DNA of 64,000 bases from Nitrosospira multiformis (GCF_900103165.1 NZ_FNKY01000001.1:620001-684000); one strand, 5' to 3'; positions 19,457-29,040 are shown, counted from the stretch's first letter. Numbers and translations: made by a program. Notes: generated by a model not told the origin, from the letters alone.

Positions 19457-20662
19457 ATGAAGTGGGTGCTCTGGCTACTGGCGTTGTTTGCCGTGGCGGT
19501 AGCGATAACGCTTGCAACCCGATACAACACTGGTTATGTGCTGGTGGTGGCGCAGCCTTATCGTGTCGAGCTATCGCTCAATCTGCTGGCGGTTTTGCTG
19601 GTAGTGCTGGTTTTCATTGCCTATTTTGTAGTACGGCTGGCGATCATCGCCCTGCGACTGCCCACCGAGGTAAGCGAGTTCCGCTTGCGCCGGCGCCGCG
19701 AAAAAGCACGAGAGATGTTGCTGGATGGTCTTAAGGCCTTCCTCGAAGGCCGTTACGCCAAGGCGGAAAAAGCGTCCGCTATCGCGTTGGAGCTGCGAGA
19801 GTCGCCCATGGCGGGTGCGATCAATGCCATGGTCGCCGCGCGTTCTGCGCATGAACTAAGAAAGTATTCCCAGCGTGATGAGTTTATTGCCATCGCGGAA
19901 AATATTGCGCCGGAAGAAGTAGTGCTGCGCCTTATGACGCAAGCTGAACTACTGCTGGATGAACGCCGGCCGGGAGAAGCGCTGAAAATACTGCAATCCC
20001 TGCGTGCCACGGGTGCGCGTCAACACACTGCCGCACTGCGGCTGGAATTGAAAGCGCAGCAGGGGTCGAAAAACTGGGATGCGGTATTGGATCTGCTCCG
20101 GCAACTGGAGCAGCGTAATGCTTTCGATAAGGCGCTGATACAACAATTACGATGCAGCGCCCATGTCGAAAATCTCAAAAGCAGGATATTGAATCCGCAC
20201 GCATTGAAAGAGTATTGGCAAACGATATCTTCGGTGGATAAGAAGGACAGCAAAGTGGCCGCCACCGCGGCCCGTGCGTGTACGGCGATAGGCGACTGTG
20301 TAACCGCTCATCAGATTATCGAGCAAAGTCTGGATAGACAATGGGATTCCGAATTGGTAGGGTTATATGCGGAATGCCTGGAAACCGATACAATCAGGCA
20401 GATTGAGCGCGCCGAGACATGGCTTGAGTCTCACCCTAATGACGCGTGTCTGCTGCTTGCTCTCGGCAAACTTTGTGTCTATTGCGAATTGTGGGGTAAA
20501 GCCCAGAATTATCTGGAAGCGAGCTTGTCGGTGGAACCCAGCCATCCAACCCATCTCATGCTGGCGCAATTAAATGAGAAGATCGGCAGGCCCGAGCTGG
20601 CAAAGAATCACTATAGTAAAGGATTGGAACTTGCGTTGAAGCGGCTGGAGCATATGGGATAA
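19457..20662 (+). CDS. hemY: HemY family TPR membrane protein
   Basis: A 401-residue inner-membrane protein of the proteobacterial HemY family (not protoporphyrinogen oxidase). Two membrane helices (about residues 3-20 and 40-62) are followed by the RRRREKAREMLLDGLKAFLEG block and a C-terminal region of TPR-like helices. HemY is thought to help haem pathway protein assembly. The ATG at 19457 directly abuts the end of a dispersed repeat, so the ribosome-binding site is unusually close; an alternative GTG at 19463 (codon 3) has better spacing. Confidence 0.9.
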   Translation: MKWVLWLLALFAVAVAITLATRYNTGYVLVVAQPYRVELSLNLLAVLLVVLVFIAYFVVRLAIIALRLPTEVSEFRLRRRREKAREMLLDGLKAFLEGRYAKAEKASAIALELRESPMAGAINAMVAARSAHELRKYSQRDEFIAIAENIAPEEVVLRLMTQAELLLDERRPGEALKILQSLRATGARQHTAALRLELKAQQGSKNWDAVLDLLRQLEQRNAFDKALIQQLRCSAHVENLKSRILNPHALKEYWQTISSVDKKDSKVAATAARACTAIGDCVTAHQIIEQSLDRQWDSELVGLYAECLETDTIRQIERAETWLESHPNDACLLLALGKLCVYCELWGKAQNYLEASLSVEPSHPTHLMLAQLNEKIGRPELAKNHYSKGLELALKRLEHMG

Positions 20663-20691
20663 GTCCAGCGGAATACGAGCGAGCTAAAAAC

Positions 20692-21741
20692 TTAGGATCC
20701 TGGTGTGCCTGTCGAAGCAGTGGAAGCGGTAAACGCATCGGAAAAAAATTCATCTTCCGGCAGGCCGCGCAGTCTGGTGAAATCCTCATGGGCGGCTTCG
20801 ACCATTGCCGGCGCGCCGCAGGCGTATACCTGGTATCCGGCGAGATCCTCGAAGTCTTGCAATACGGCTTGATGCACCAGGCCGGTTCTTCCGGGCCAGT
20901 TGTCCACCGGCAGTGCTTCCGATAGCACCGGGATAAAAGTAAAATTGTCGTGCTCCTGCTGCCAGCTTCCTGCCAGATTCGCCATATACAGATCGGCTTT
21001 TGTGCGATTGCCCCAGTAAAGTACCATTTGCCGTTCGCTGCCACGCAGATTCCGCACGTAGAAGGCGTGTTCAAGTATGCTTTTGACCGGTGCGAAGCCG
21101 GTACCGCTGGCCACGAATATAATCGGTTTGTCTGAATCTTCGCGCAGAAAGAATGTACCGAGTGGTCCTTCAAAACGAAGGATATCCCGTTCCTTCATGT
21201 GTGTGAACACATGTTCGGCGAACGTGCCACCGAAATAGTTGCGGACATGCAGCTGCAGCAGTTCATCATCGTGAGGCGCATTAGCCAGCGAAAAACTCCG
21301 GCGTTTTCCGTTTTTCATGAAAATATCGATATATTGCCCGGCGAGAAACTGCAATCGTTCGTTGGTGGGAAGCTTTAGGGAAATAACCATTACGTTAGGC
21401 GCGACGCGCTCCAGCTTGTGTACGCGGCATGGCAGGGTTTTAACCTTGATATCCTTGATTGCCCCGATTTCGCGGCACTCGATTACCAGTTCCGACAACG
21501 GTACGGCGCAGCAAAACAATGCCATGCCCGCCCGCTTCTCTATTTCCGTCAGTGTGTCGTCATTATGGCTGCCGAAATCGACTGTTCCCTGTATGATTTT
21601 GCCCTTGCAAGTGCCGCAGGCTCCGTTGCGGCAACCGTAGGGGAGCGGGAATCCTTCGCGTAGCGCGGCTTGTAGCACTGTTTCGCCAGGTTGGGCAGAT
21701 AAAACGTGCCCGCTGGGGTTAATGGTTATCCGATGCGACAT
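20692..21741 (-). CDS. 2Fe-2S flavodoxin-type reductase (CDP-6-deoxy-delta-3,4-glucoseen reductase-like)
   Basis: A 349-residue NAD(P)H-dependent oxidoreductase. The N-terminal plant-type ferredoxin domain has PYGCRNGACGTCKGKI with the CX4CX2C ligands, and the fourth Cys is in ALFCCAVP. The FAD domain has RSFSLANAP (RxYS-like) and the NAD domain has IFVASGTGFAPVKSIL. Homologues are named after CDP-ascarylose synthesis, but in betaproteobacteria without those genes they act as general electron-transfer reductases. It converges with hemY; the two stops are 29 bases apart. Confidence 0.88.
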   Translation of the reverse strand: MSHRITINPSGHVLSAQPGETVLQAALREGFPLPYGCRNGACGTCKGKIIQGTVDFGSHNDDTLTEIEKRAGMALFCCAVPLSELVIECREIGAIKDIKVKTLPCRVHKLERVAPNVMVISLKLPTNERLQFLAGQYIDIFMKNGKRRSFSLANAPHDDELLQLHVRNYFGGTFAEHVFTHMKERDILRFEGPLGTFFLREDSDKPIIFVASGTGFAPVKSILEHAFYVRNLRGSERQMVLYWGNRTKADLYMANLAGSWQQEHDNFTFIPVLSEALPVDNWPGRTGLVHQAVLQDFEDLAGYQVYACGAPAMVEAAHEDFTRLRGLPEDEFFSDAFTASTASTGTPGS

Positions 21742-21800
21742 TCGGTTACGAGTGAGTCAAAAAAGATAAAAAATTACGGGCAATAAATAAAATAAATACG

Positions 21801-22706
21801 ATGAAACGAACACTTTTAATTGTGGGTTGCGGCGATATTGCCTTGCGCGCGGCGTCCTTGTTGCAGGCGCAGTACCGGTTGCTGGGCCTTTGCCGGAAAC
21901 CGGAAAATCGTGCCGCGTTGCGTTTGCAAGGCATTACACCCGTGTCCGGAGATCTCGACAACTCCGGCAGCCTCGGAAAGCTTGCGGGAATGGCGCATGC
22001 GGTACTGCATCTGGCGCCCCCGCCTGATTATGGTGAACGAGATACCCGCACCGCGAATCTCCTGGCAGCATTGACAAAGCGGCCAAAGAGAAAGGGGGCA
22101 ATGTTACCACAACGGCTTATTTACATCAGCACCAGCGGGGTGTATGGCGATTGCAATGGAGCCTGGGTGGATGAGACTCGCTTGATCAATCCTCAAACCG
22201 GACGTGCATTGCGTCGTGTTGACGCGGAGAGGCAGGTGCGAAGCTGGGGTCTGCGCAATCATGCGAATGTCTCGATCTTGCGGGTACCCGGCATTTACGC
22301 ATCGAACCGTCTTCCGCTTGGCCGTTTGCGCGACGCTTCCCCGGCGCTATTGCCGGAAGAGGATAGTTATACCAACCACATCCATGCTGACGATCTTGCC
22401 CGCATTATTTTTGCCGCCCTACGCCACGCGAAACCCGGCAGAATTTATCATGCCTGCGATGATTCGAACTTGAAAATGGGCGAATATTTTGATTTGATAG
22501 CGGATCGATTCGATCTGCCGAGACCACCACGTATTGCCCGCGCCCAGGCCGAAGGCTCAATATCCCCCGGCATGTTATCGTTCATGCGGGAATCGCGGCG
22601 GCTCGCGAATACCCGCATAAAGCATGAGTTGCATGTAAACCTGCGTTATCCCACCGTGGCCGGATGTATTGCGAGCGGCGCAGCAATGGTTGCGGAAAGT
22701 AGGTAA
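21801..22706 (+). CDS. NAD-dependent epimerase/dehydratase (SDR) family protein, YeeZ-like
   Basis: A 301-residue Rossmann-fold protein with an N-terminal dinucleotide-binding motif (LLIVGCGDIALRAASLL), YISTSGVYGD in place of the YxxxK active-site region, and HADDLARII near residue 195. These match atypical extended SDRs such as YeeZ, whose substrate is unknown. No signal peptide. It diverges from the reductase at 20692-21741 and is followed by cutA. Confidence 0.82.
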   Translation: MKRTLLIVGCGDIALRAASLLQAQYRLLGLCRKPENRAALRLQGITPVSGDLDNSGSLGKLAGMAHAVLHLAPPPDYGERDTRTANLLAALTKRPKRKGAMLPQRLIYISTSGVYGDCNGAWVDETRLINPQTGRALRRVDAERQVRSWGLRNHANVSILRVPGIYASNRLPLGRLRDASPALLPEEDSYTNHIHADDLARIIFAALRHAKPGRIYHACDDSNLKMGEYFDLIADRFDLPRPPRIARAQAEGSISPGMLSFMRESRRLANTRIKHELHVNLRYPTVAGCIASGAAMVAESR

Positions 22707-22774
22707 AATTCCGCCTGCCGATTGATTCCAACGAAATCGTTTAATGACCGCTGCCGGTAAAATTTTGCCCTGCC

Positions 22775-23104
22775 ATGGAATTCATACTTATCATTACCCA
22801 TTTGCCCGATAAAGAACGGGCCATGGCACTGGCTCACAGGCTGATAGAGGAGCGACTGGCAGCTTGCGTCAATGTGATGGCAGATTGTACTTCCGTGTAC
22901 CGCTGGCAGGGAAAAAACGAAACCGCCAGCGAGGTGCCGGTTCTCATCAAAACCCTGGCGCAGCATTACGCCCGGTTAGAGCAGTTGATAATGTCGATGC
23001 ATCCTTACGAACTACCCGAAATCATTGCTGTCCCAGTAACGAATGGTTTGCCCGCTTATTTGAAGTGGATTGCCGACGAAACGTTGGTCTCAGATAAAAA
23101 ATGA
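22775..23104 (+). CDS. cutA: CutA1 family protein
   Basis: A 109-residue trimeric PII-like protein long linked to divalent-cation tolerance. ERLAACVNV near residue 27, VYRWQGK near residue 46, and HPYELPEIIAVPV near residue 75 are the family blocks. The stop overlaps the dsbD ATG (ATGA). The cutA-dsbD pair is conserved, for example in E. coli, where DsbD was once called CutA2. Confidence 0.95.
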   Translation: MEFILIITHLPDKERAMALAHRLIEERLAACVNVMADCTSVYRWQGKNETASEVPVLIKTLAQHYARLEQLIMSMHPYELPEIIAVPVTNGLPAYLKWIADETLVSDKK

Positions 23105-25068
23105 ACGCTGCCAGGTTACCCGTGCGCTTGATCCGGTATATCTTATTATTGCTCTGTTTTTTCGGTATGAATGCCTTCGCCGAAGAGAGGGCATCGTCCG
23201 GCTTCCTTTCGGGGTTGAAGCAACTCGGCGCAAGCTTCGATCAGGACGAACAGGAATTATTGCCGCCGGATCAGGCTTTCAAGCTGACGGTCAGGGTGCG
23301 CGACGAGAATACGCTGGTGGCACAATTCGAGCCGGCAAAAAACTATTATCTTTATCGGGATAAGGTTGCGTTCAAACCGCAAGATGCTGAAACTTCAATC
23401 GAGAAAATCTCGCTGCCTCAGGGAGCCGTAAAAAGCGATTTGACTTTCGGCCAGGTGGAGGTTTTTCATAAGCCGTTCGAAGCGGTAATTTCGTTGAAGC
23501 GGGGTGCGGCCTCAACCAATAAATTGACCCTTGTCGCCACTTATCAGGGCTGTAATGAACCTATAGGTGTCTGTTATGCGCCTATCAATAAAGTAATCGA
23601 ACTGACGCTCCCTGTTGCAAAGGCGGCGGTAGGAGCCGTCGCCAGCGCGGTAAGCAATGACGCGGTGGCGGCAGCCCCTTTTTCGGCTGCAAAACCCGAC
23701 GCCGCTGCGGACCTGTTTGCGTCCCCGGATCGATCCCCCGCGATTGAGACCGAATCTCTCAAAATAGAGCGAATGTTCGAAAGCGGCAACTTCTGGCTGA
23801 TTCTGACCGGTTTTTTCGGCATCGGCCTGCTTCTGTCATTCACGCCTTGCGTCTTTCCGATGTTCCCCATTCTGTCGGGTATTATCGCCAAGCAGGGTGA
23901 GCACATTACCAAGACCCGCGGGTTCATTTTATCGCTAGCCTATGTCATGGGGATGGCGATCACTTATGCTGCCGCAGGTGTCGCAGCCGGACTTTCCGGT
24001 GCGATGCTGTCAGCGGCTTTGCAAAATGCCTGGGTACTGGGCACCTTTGCGCTGGTCTTTATAACACTGGCTTTTTCCATGTTCGGTTTCTACGAACTGC
24101 AATTACCTACTTCGCTTCAAAGCAAACTCTCCGTGGAGGCGGGGCATCTAAAGGGGGGGCAACTGACGGGTGTATTTGGTATGGGAGCGCTGTCCGCATT
24201 AATTGTCGGACCGTGTGTAGCCGCTCCGTTGGCCGGAGCGCTGCTTTACATCAGCCAGACCCGGGATGTGGTGCTGGGTGGTTCGGCGTTATTCGTCATG
24301 GCCTTGGGTATGGGCGTGCCGCTGTTGCTGCTGGGGGCATCCGCCGGGGCCCTGTTGCCCAAAGCGGGGCCCTGGATGGAGTCAGTCAAACAATTTTTTG
24401 GCGTATTATTGCTGGGGGTGGCCATATGGCTGATATCGCCAGTCATTCCGGCGGTTGCGCATATGCTATTGTGGTCGGCGCTATTGATTGTCTCGGCCAT
24501 TTATTTGCATGCCGTTGATCCGCTACGGCCCGATGCTTCGGGTTTTCGGAAGTTTCTGAAAGGCCTGGGCATGATCGCGCTGCTGACCGGTGTTGCCCTG
24601 CTGGTCGGTGTTTTATCTGGCAGCCGCGACATTTTGCAACCTCTCTCAAAATTGAATGTTTCGAATGTTGATGGGGGTGGAATGAAGAAGAGCATGGTGC
24701 AAACCGGGCATTTGCCATTCCAGCGAGTGAAATCGGTAGCGGAGCTTGAACAGCATATCCTCCAGGCGCGGGATAAGTATGTGATGCTGGATTTTTACGC
24801 CGACTGGTGCATTTCATGCAAGGAAATGGAGCGCTTCACATTTACCGATGAGAGAGTGCAGTCCCGGCTAAAAGATGTGGTATTGCTGCAGGTTGATGTC
24901 ACCGCCGGTACATCTGATGATACGGCGCTGCTTAAACGTTTTAAGCTATTCGGCCCTCCCGGTATCCTCTTTATCGATCGTCAGGGACGTGAAATTTCAC
25001 GCATCAGGCTTATTGGATATCAGGACACAGAAAGTTTTCTCTCGGTGCTCAATGCAGTATTGATTTAG
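23101..25068 (+). CDS. dsbD: Thiol:disulfide interchange protein DsbD
   Basis: Inner-membrane reductant conduit that passes electrons from cytoplasmic thioredoxin to periplasmic partners, needed for cytochrome c maturation. It has a signal peptide, an N-terminal domain with CNEPIGVC, a membrane domain of about eight helices with the Cys pair in FTPCVFPMFPI and GPCVAAPLAGA, and a C-terminal thioredoxin domain with WCISCK near residue 577. Length 655. The supply of reductant fits an organism with many c-type haems. A TlpA-like thioredoxin follows 227 bases on. Confidence 0.96.
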   Translation: MNAARLPVRLIRYILLLLCFFGMNAFAEERASSGFLSGLKQLGASFDQDEQELLPPDQAFKLTVRVRDENTLVAQFEPAKNYYLYRDKVAFKPQDAETSIEKISLPQGAVKSDLTFGQVEVFHKPFEAVISLKRGAASTNKLTLVATYQGCNEPIGVCYAPINKVIELTLPVAKAAVGAVASAVSNDAVAAAPFSAAKPDAAADLFASPDRSPAIETESLKIERMFESGNFWLILTGFFGIGLLLSFTPCVFPMFPILSGIIAKQGEHITKTRGFILSLAYVMGMAITYAAAGVAAGLSGAMLSAALQNAWVLGTFALVFITLAFSMFGFYELQLPTSLQSKLSVEAGHLKGGQLTGVFGMGALSALIVGPCVAAPLAGALLYISQTRDVVLGGSALFVMALGMGVPLLLLGASAGALLPKAGPWMESVKQFFGVLLLGVAIWLISPVIPAVAHMLLWSALLIVSAIYLHAVDPLRPDASGFRKFLKGLGMIALLTGVALLVGVLSGSRDILQPLSKLNVSNVDGGGMKKSMVQTGHLPFQRVKSVAELEQHILQARDKYVMLDFYADWCISCKEMERFTFTDERVQSRLKDVVLLQVDVTAGTSDDTALLKRFKLFGPPGILFIDRQGREISRIRLIGYQDTESFLSVLNAVLI

Positions 25069-25217
25069 GGTCGACGGATCCAGCTTGTTCCTGTCAGCTC
25101 ATGAAGGGCGTGTTTGCGCGCTTTCCCGAGATAGCCTGATATCTCATAGCCCGGGTCGATGGTTAGAGACGCCATGGCATGCCCGTCAGCCGACCGTTCG
25201 TTTCTTATGTTTAGTGC

Positions 25218-25295
25218 TATGATCAACCAGACTTTTTGCATTACTTGGTCTTCACCTCTATGGTGAATTCGCTACCACTACCGGATTTAGGTTAA
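25218..25295 (+). repeat. Dispersed 5'-leader repeat, copy before the TlpA-like gene
   Basis: The core starts TATGATCAACCAGACTTTTT and ends CTACCACTACCGGATTTAGGTTAA, directly before the ATG at 25296, with the AGG of the tail placed as the ribosome-binding site. It aligns with the copies at 19388 and 28942. The rest of the 25069-25217 gap shows no gene. Confidence 0.65.
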
Positions 25296-25829
25296 ATGAC
25301 GAAATCGCAGCAGGTGATCATGTACATGGGTGTTGCAATAATGGCAGTGACGGCCGGTTTATTGTTGCGTGCGCAGCTAACCAGTAACCCTCAATCTGCT
25401 GAAAATGGCGGAGCCGAGACATTATTCGCGGCGAGCTTGCCCGACCTGCAAGGCAAGAATCAATCTATCTCACAATGGCGTGGCAACGTTATGGTGATCA
25501 ATTTCTGGGCGACCTGGTGCGAACCGTGCCGCGACGAAATTCCTGAGTTCATTGAACTCCAGGAAAAATTCCGCGCTAAGGGATTGGTATTTATCGGTAT
25601 TGCTGTAGATCAGCAAGAAAGAACAGCCGCTTTCAGTAAGGAGATTGGCATCAATTATCCGGTGCTGGTGGGTGATATGAGAGCCCTCGATCTGGCTGGC
25701 GCGGCAGGAAATCGCCAGGGAGCGCTGCCTTTTACCGTCGTTATCGACCGTGGCGGAAATATCATCGGCACTAAATTGGGCCGCCTCAGTCGCAGCAAGC
25801 TTGAGTCCATGATCAAGCCGCTGTTGTAA
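25296..25829 (+). CDS. TlpA/ResA-like periplasmic thioredoxin
   Basis: A 177-residue protein anchored by an N-terminal helix (about residues 8-26) with a periplasmic thioredoxin domain. The active site is WATWCEPCRDE near residue 72, the cis-Pro is in GALPFTVVIDR, and the insertion typical of TlpA/ResA is present. These proteins reduce disulfides, often on apocytochromes c, and take electrons from DsbD, encoded just upstream. Its start directly follows a dispersed repeat. Confidence 0.92.
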   Translation: MTKSQQVIMYMGVAIMAVTAGLLLRAQLTSNPQSAENGGAETLFAASLPDLQGKNQSISQWRGNVMVINFWATWCEPCRDEIPEFIELQEKFRAKGLVFIGIAVDQQERTAAFSKEIGINYPVLVGDMRALDLAGAAGNRQGALPFTVVIDRGGNIIGTKLGRLSRSKLESMIKPLL

Positions 25830-25849
25830 AGATAAAGCTGGTCGCGAAA

Positions 25850-26389
25850 TTATCGGGTTTTATAGCCGCGCGCTTTCACTACCTTCCATGAGTACTCCAG
25901 CGTATTGTCCGATGGAATCAGCATCGAAAGCGCACCCTTGCCAAGCGGTTGCACGGTTAATTTAATATTATATTCCTTGCCGTTTACAGATGCCTCAGCC
26001 CCTTTCGTTGGGGCTGCGGGTGCGATAAGAACAGTAACTTGGGTGACCGTATAATCACCGTTGCCATTGTAAATGCTGCCGCTGAAGGCGCCATAACCAA
26101 AGCCGGCATGGGTGACGAGCTTACTGAAAGCATCGGCCGGGAGGTCGGCTTCGGTGAGCTCGCCTTCCGGCGACTCCTTGCGGCAAGCGCGCATGGCGAT
26201 GGCGGCAGCGCGATCGCTGGTTATTCCCTTCATGGATTCCCGAACACACAGATCGTAACCGCCTGGATCAGGTAAGTTCCCGGCAGGTAGATTCGTTGAT
26301 ACCAGAAGCATCAACAGAGTCCCTCCCCGAAGAGTCAGCGTGATGCGGGGATTTTTATTTTTCGATGAGAGCAGGAGCTGTGGATACAT
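25850..26389 (-). CDS. Hypothetical secreted protein
   Basis: I do not recognise this 179-residue protein. An N-terminal hydrophobic stretch (about residues 22-36) suggests a signal peptide or anchor. A short motif with two Cys, YDLCVRESM...AMRACRKES, follows and could form a disulfide. The C-terminal half is rich in beta-type segments. A strong ribosome-binding site (GGAGGG) precedes an internal TTG/ATG at 26311/26308, so the true start may be there, which would leave only a short hydrophobic N-terminus. It converges with the TlpA-like gene and is downstream of a DUF2490 gene on the same strand. Confidence 0.6.
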   Translation of the reverse strand: MYPQLLLSSKNKNPRITLTLRGGTLLMLLVSTNLPAGNLPDPGGYDLCVRESMKGITSDRAAAIAMRACRKESPEGELTEADLPADAFSKLVTHAGFGYGAFSGSIYNGNGDYTVTQVTVLIAPAAPTKGAEASVNGKEYNIKLTVQPLGKGALSMLIPSDNTLEYSWKVVKARGYKTR

Positions 26390-26531
26390 ATGAACTCATA
26401 AAGTGTACCCTTTTTAAATTCTCAGATACCAGTCCTATTGGGATACTTTTCCGCGACAGTCGAGCTGTGCGAACCACGCCTCACACTGGCGGAAATGGAT
26501 GAAGCCAGGGTTATAAGTTTACTCAATAGGT

Positions 26532-26567
26532 AAAAAGAGAGAGGAAGAATAAACTTCCTCTCTCTTT
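26532..26567 (-). terminator. Rho-independent terminator after the DUF2490 gene
   Basis: A perfect 14-bp stem (AAAGAGAGAGGAAG with its complement) with a six-base loop at 26534-26567. Read on the minus strand it is followed by TTTTTA, and it lies 24 bases after the stop of the minus-strand DUF2490 gene. It separates that gene from the hypothetical gene at 25850. Confidence 0.85.
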
Positions 26568-26590
26568 GAAAACTCCGGTGAAAGCAATGT

Positions 26591-27358
26591 TCAAAAATTC
26601 ATAAGCAGGTTAACCGACAAAATATGTCCCATATAATTGGCCCCTCGCCGGATAATGTATTGATTCATATAGCCCACCTCGCCTGTAATTTGCTTAGTGA
26701 AGGCATAGCCAAGCCCCGTAAAGAACCGGTTTTGATCAAAACCTCTCCGCGGAACCCAATCGGTATCGTTAAGGCTCACGAAAGCTTCATCCTGGATTAT
26801 GTAGCTGAAGCCTGGCGCAAATGAGAGGGGGATCGATGCTTTTATCAATTGCCGATAACGTGCAGCCATCTTGGAATTTGAGGGAGATGGATCCCCTGGG
26901 TTGGACGCTGTCCCTATATGGTCGGGAACAAAACGTTCTTCCAGGCGGCTGCGGGCGGTAAGTCTTCCCCATGAAAATTTATCGCTCCATAGCACTTGTT
27001 GCCAGACTCGGTGCTCATCGTACGTATTCTTGACATACGGAGTTGTGGTCGGTGTCCATGCGTACCCTACCCATATACTGGTAGTTTCGGTAAGCTGGTA
27101 CCCTACGCCAGGACGTACGATTGCCTGGGAAAATTTCGATGCATCGTCGGCAAAGCGTCCCTGTCCTTCCGCCCACCATTTGACTTTTGCCAAGGTCGGG
27201 TTGTTTGGATTGAAAGCACCAAAATTTCCCGTAGCCGTGATGTTTCCCCATACCGCAAAATCCGACACATCATCCGCAAACTGTTGAGCCGTAGCTGGAC
27301 CTGAAAGTACTAAGCCTGATAGCACTAATGCCGTTGAGATACGTATTTTATTCAGCAC
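26591..27358 (-). CDS. DUF2490 family outer-membrane protein
   Basis: A predicted outer-membrane beta-barrel of about 255 residues with a signal peptide (cleavage near GPATA/QQF). The DFAVWGNITATGNFG start, WWAEGQGRFADD, SIWVGYAWTPT and RSRLEERF blocks are typical of DUF2490, a family related to DUF481-like barrels with unknown cargo. The frame is open to 27388, but the GTG at 27358 has a GGGGAG ribosome-binding site six bases away and gives a clean signal peptide. A strong terminator follows at 26532-26567. Confidence 0.82.
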   Translation of the reverse strand: MLNKIRISTALVLSGLVLSGPATAQQFADDVSDFAVWGNITATGNFGAFNPNNPTLAKVKWWAEGQGRFADDASKFSQAIVRPGVGYQLTETTSIWVGYAWTPTTTPYVKNTYDEHRVWQQVLWSDKFSWGRLTARSRLEERFVPDHIGTASNPGDPSPSNSKMAARYRQLIKASIPLSFAPGFSYIIQDEAFVSLNDTDWVPRRGFDQNRFFTGLGYAFTKQITGEVGYMNQYIIRRGANYMGHILSVNLLMNF

Positions 27359-27735
27359 CTGATTCTCCCCTTCTCTATTTGATATCAAAAAAATTTCATT
27401 AAAAGGATGGGAGTTTTAAGCTCCCGTTATTCCGCCAACGCCTCATGCTGTTTCCGGCGCCTGTATGTTTACTTAAAAATGACACGAATGAATTCATGCA
27501 GGAAAACTAACATAATACATGTCAAGAAAACATTGTGTAGATGTGGGAATTTTGTGAAGACGACCCTATCGCTTCTCGCGTACTTAAAGTACTTGTTTTA
27601 ATGAATAAGAAGCGTCCTACTTGATTTGGCCGTAATTTGAAGCTCAACCCGGAATATACTTGAGCAACGGTATTTATTCTACTTTAATCAAGGACCGGTT
27701 ATGAAGATCGTCTGTTTACGGTTAGCTGCCTTTGC
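27359..27735. other. Intergenic region between DUF2490 gene and tauE/safE
   Basis: A 377-base AT-rich gap. It must hold the promoter of the minus-strand DUF2490 gene. A near-palindrome GTACTTAAAGTAC is at about 27580. A very short plus-strand frame at 27701 encodes 18 residues that look like a start of a signal peptide, behind an AAGGA sequence; I do not call it a gene. Nothing else is recognised. Confidence 0.3.
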
Positions 27736-28716
27736 CTACACAGCAATCGCCCGGTAAAGATTGTAAAGACTGGTGATGATGATCAATGTTCCCACCAGTA
27801 TTAATAACGTTCGTGCGTGAAGTTTCTTGCATAGCACCGCCGCGAACGGTGCGGCAAAGAGTCCTCCAAATACCAGGCCCACGATGATGGGCCATGTGTT
27901 GGTCTCCATCAACAATGTAAAGACCGCTGCGCTCGTTAATGTCAGGAAGAATTCCGCGAAATTGACCGAGCCGATGGTGGTCCGCGGATCGTTACCCGAA
28001 CTCACCAGAGTTGACGTTACTACAGGTCCCCAGCCGCCTCCGCCAGCGGCGTCGACGAATCCCCCAAATAACGCGAGCTTTCCCACATGCCTTGGGGCGT
28101 GTGTGCGCAGACGCAGCGGCCGAAATGCTTTGCTGAGGATATATATTCCCAATAGTAATAGATAAACGGAGATATAGGGCTTGAACATGGCGCCGTCGAT
28201 CTGGGTCACCAGAATGGCCCCTAATATCCCGCCCAGAATACCCGGTACCAGCAAGCGTATAAACAGCTGTTTATTCACATTGCCGAATCTGGCGTGGGCG
28301 AGGCCCGAAACTCCGGTTGTGAATATCTCCGCAATGTGAACGCTGGCACTTGCTGCCCCCGGGCTGGCGCCCGTTGCCAGTAGAAATGTGGTCGCCGTAA
28401 CGCCATACGCCATGCCCAAGGCACCATCTACAACTTGCGCAAGAAATCCAACCGTTACCGCGCTCCAGAAGATGCTTCCACCAAGCGTCTCGCCGATAAT
28501 TTGCCAGCCACCCAACCAATTATTGGAAAGAAAAAAGCGGCCTGTCAAAAACAGTATCAGCGCCATTAATACCAGAACGATGAACCACATTGCGGTACGG
28601 AGAAGCGGGTGTGTTCCCGCAGGATGAGAGATGGGTTCTTCAACCGGGGGAAGCCCCAGTTGCTCATGTTCCAGATTGATAGGATTTTGTGTCAGATCCA
28701 GGTTGCGAATTTTCAT
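27736..28716 (-). CDS. Sulfite exporter TauE/SafE family protein
   Basis: A 326-residue inner-membrane protein with about eight hydrophobic helices in two related halves, each beginning with a Gly-rich segment (QVVDGALGMAYGVT near residue 92 and GGFVDAAGGGGWGPVVTS near residue 215), as in TauE/SafE carriers. The family exports sulfite, sulfoacetate or similar anions. The substrate here is unknown. The N-terminal ~40 residues are hydrophilic and cytoplasmic. It diverges from the DUF2784 gene. Confidence 0.88.
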   Translation of the reverse strand: MKIRNLDLTQNPINLEHEQLGLPPVEEPISHPAGTHPLLRTAMWFIVLVLMALILFLTGRFFLSNNWLGGWQIIGETLGGSIFWSAVTVGFLAQVVDGALGMAYGVTATTFLLATGASPGAASASVHIAEIFTTGVSGLAHARFGNVNKQLFIRLLVPGILGGILGAILVTQIDGAMFKPYISVYLLLLGIYILSKAFRPLRLRTHAPRHVGKLALFGGFVDAAGGGGWGPVVTSTLVSSGNDPRTTIGSVNFAEFFLTLTSAAVFTLLMETNTWPIIVGLVFGGLFAAPFAAVLCKKLHARTLLILVGTLIIITSLYNLYRAIAV

Positions 28717-28903
28717 AGACCGTGTTTCGTCCCCATTTATTTGCGGGGAACTATACCGGCAGGCGAAAACAAATCGAAATAACCTAATAGAATATGCTTA
28801 TTCTTTATTCTTTTTGATTAAGGGAGATTCCGGGAAGAGCAAACACGCATGTGGTATTTCACGCGAATGAGTTTCCGGCAAGTTTTGTATAAAACTAATA
28901 ATT

Positions 28904-29016
28904 CTGAATCCGGCGTTCACCGTTCATTTTTCAGTTTGGTGTATGATCCAGAAAGATTTTTACGTCACTTGGGTTTCATTTCTTTGGTGAGTTCGCTACC
29001 GTCGGATTTAGGCTAA
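28904..29016 (+). repeat. Dispersed 5'-leader repeat, longest copy, before the DUF2784 gene
   Basis: The copy starts CTGAATCCGGCGTTCACC and ends GGTGAGTTCGCTACCGTCGG followed by ATTTAGG; the two ends are degenerate inverted repeats of each other (CCTGAATCCGG-like). The core at 28942 (ATGATCCAGAAAGATTTTTA) matches copies at 112, 19388, 25218 and 43353. The rest of the 324-base gap between tauE/safE and DUF2784 is AT-rich without a gene. Confidence 0.65.
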
Positions 29017-29040
29017 TCCGGACAAATCAGGGGGACTGTC

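Noticed and set aside
27701-27757. 18-codon frame resembling the start of a signal peptide
   Set aside because: Too short and it stops within the opposite-strand TauE/SafE gene; may be a remnant or chance.
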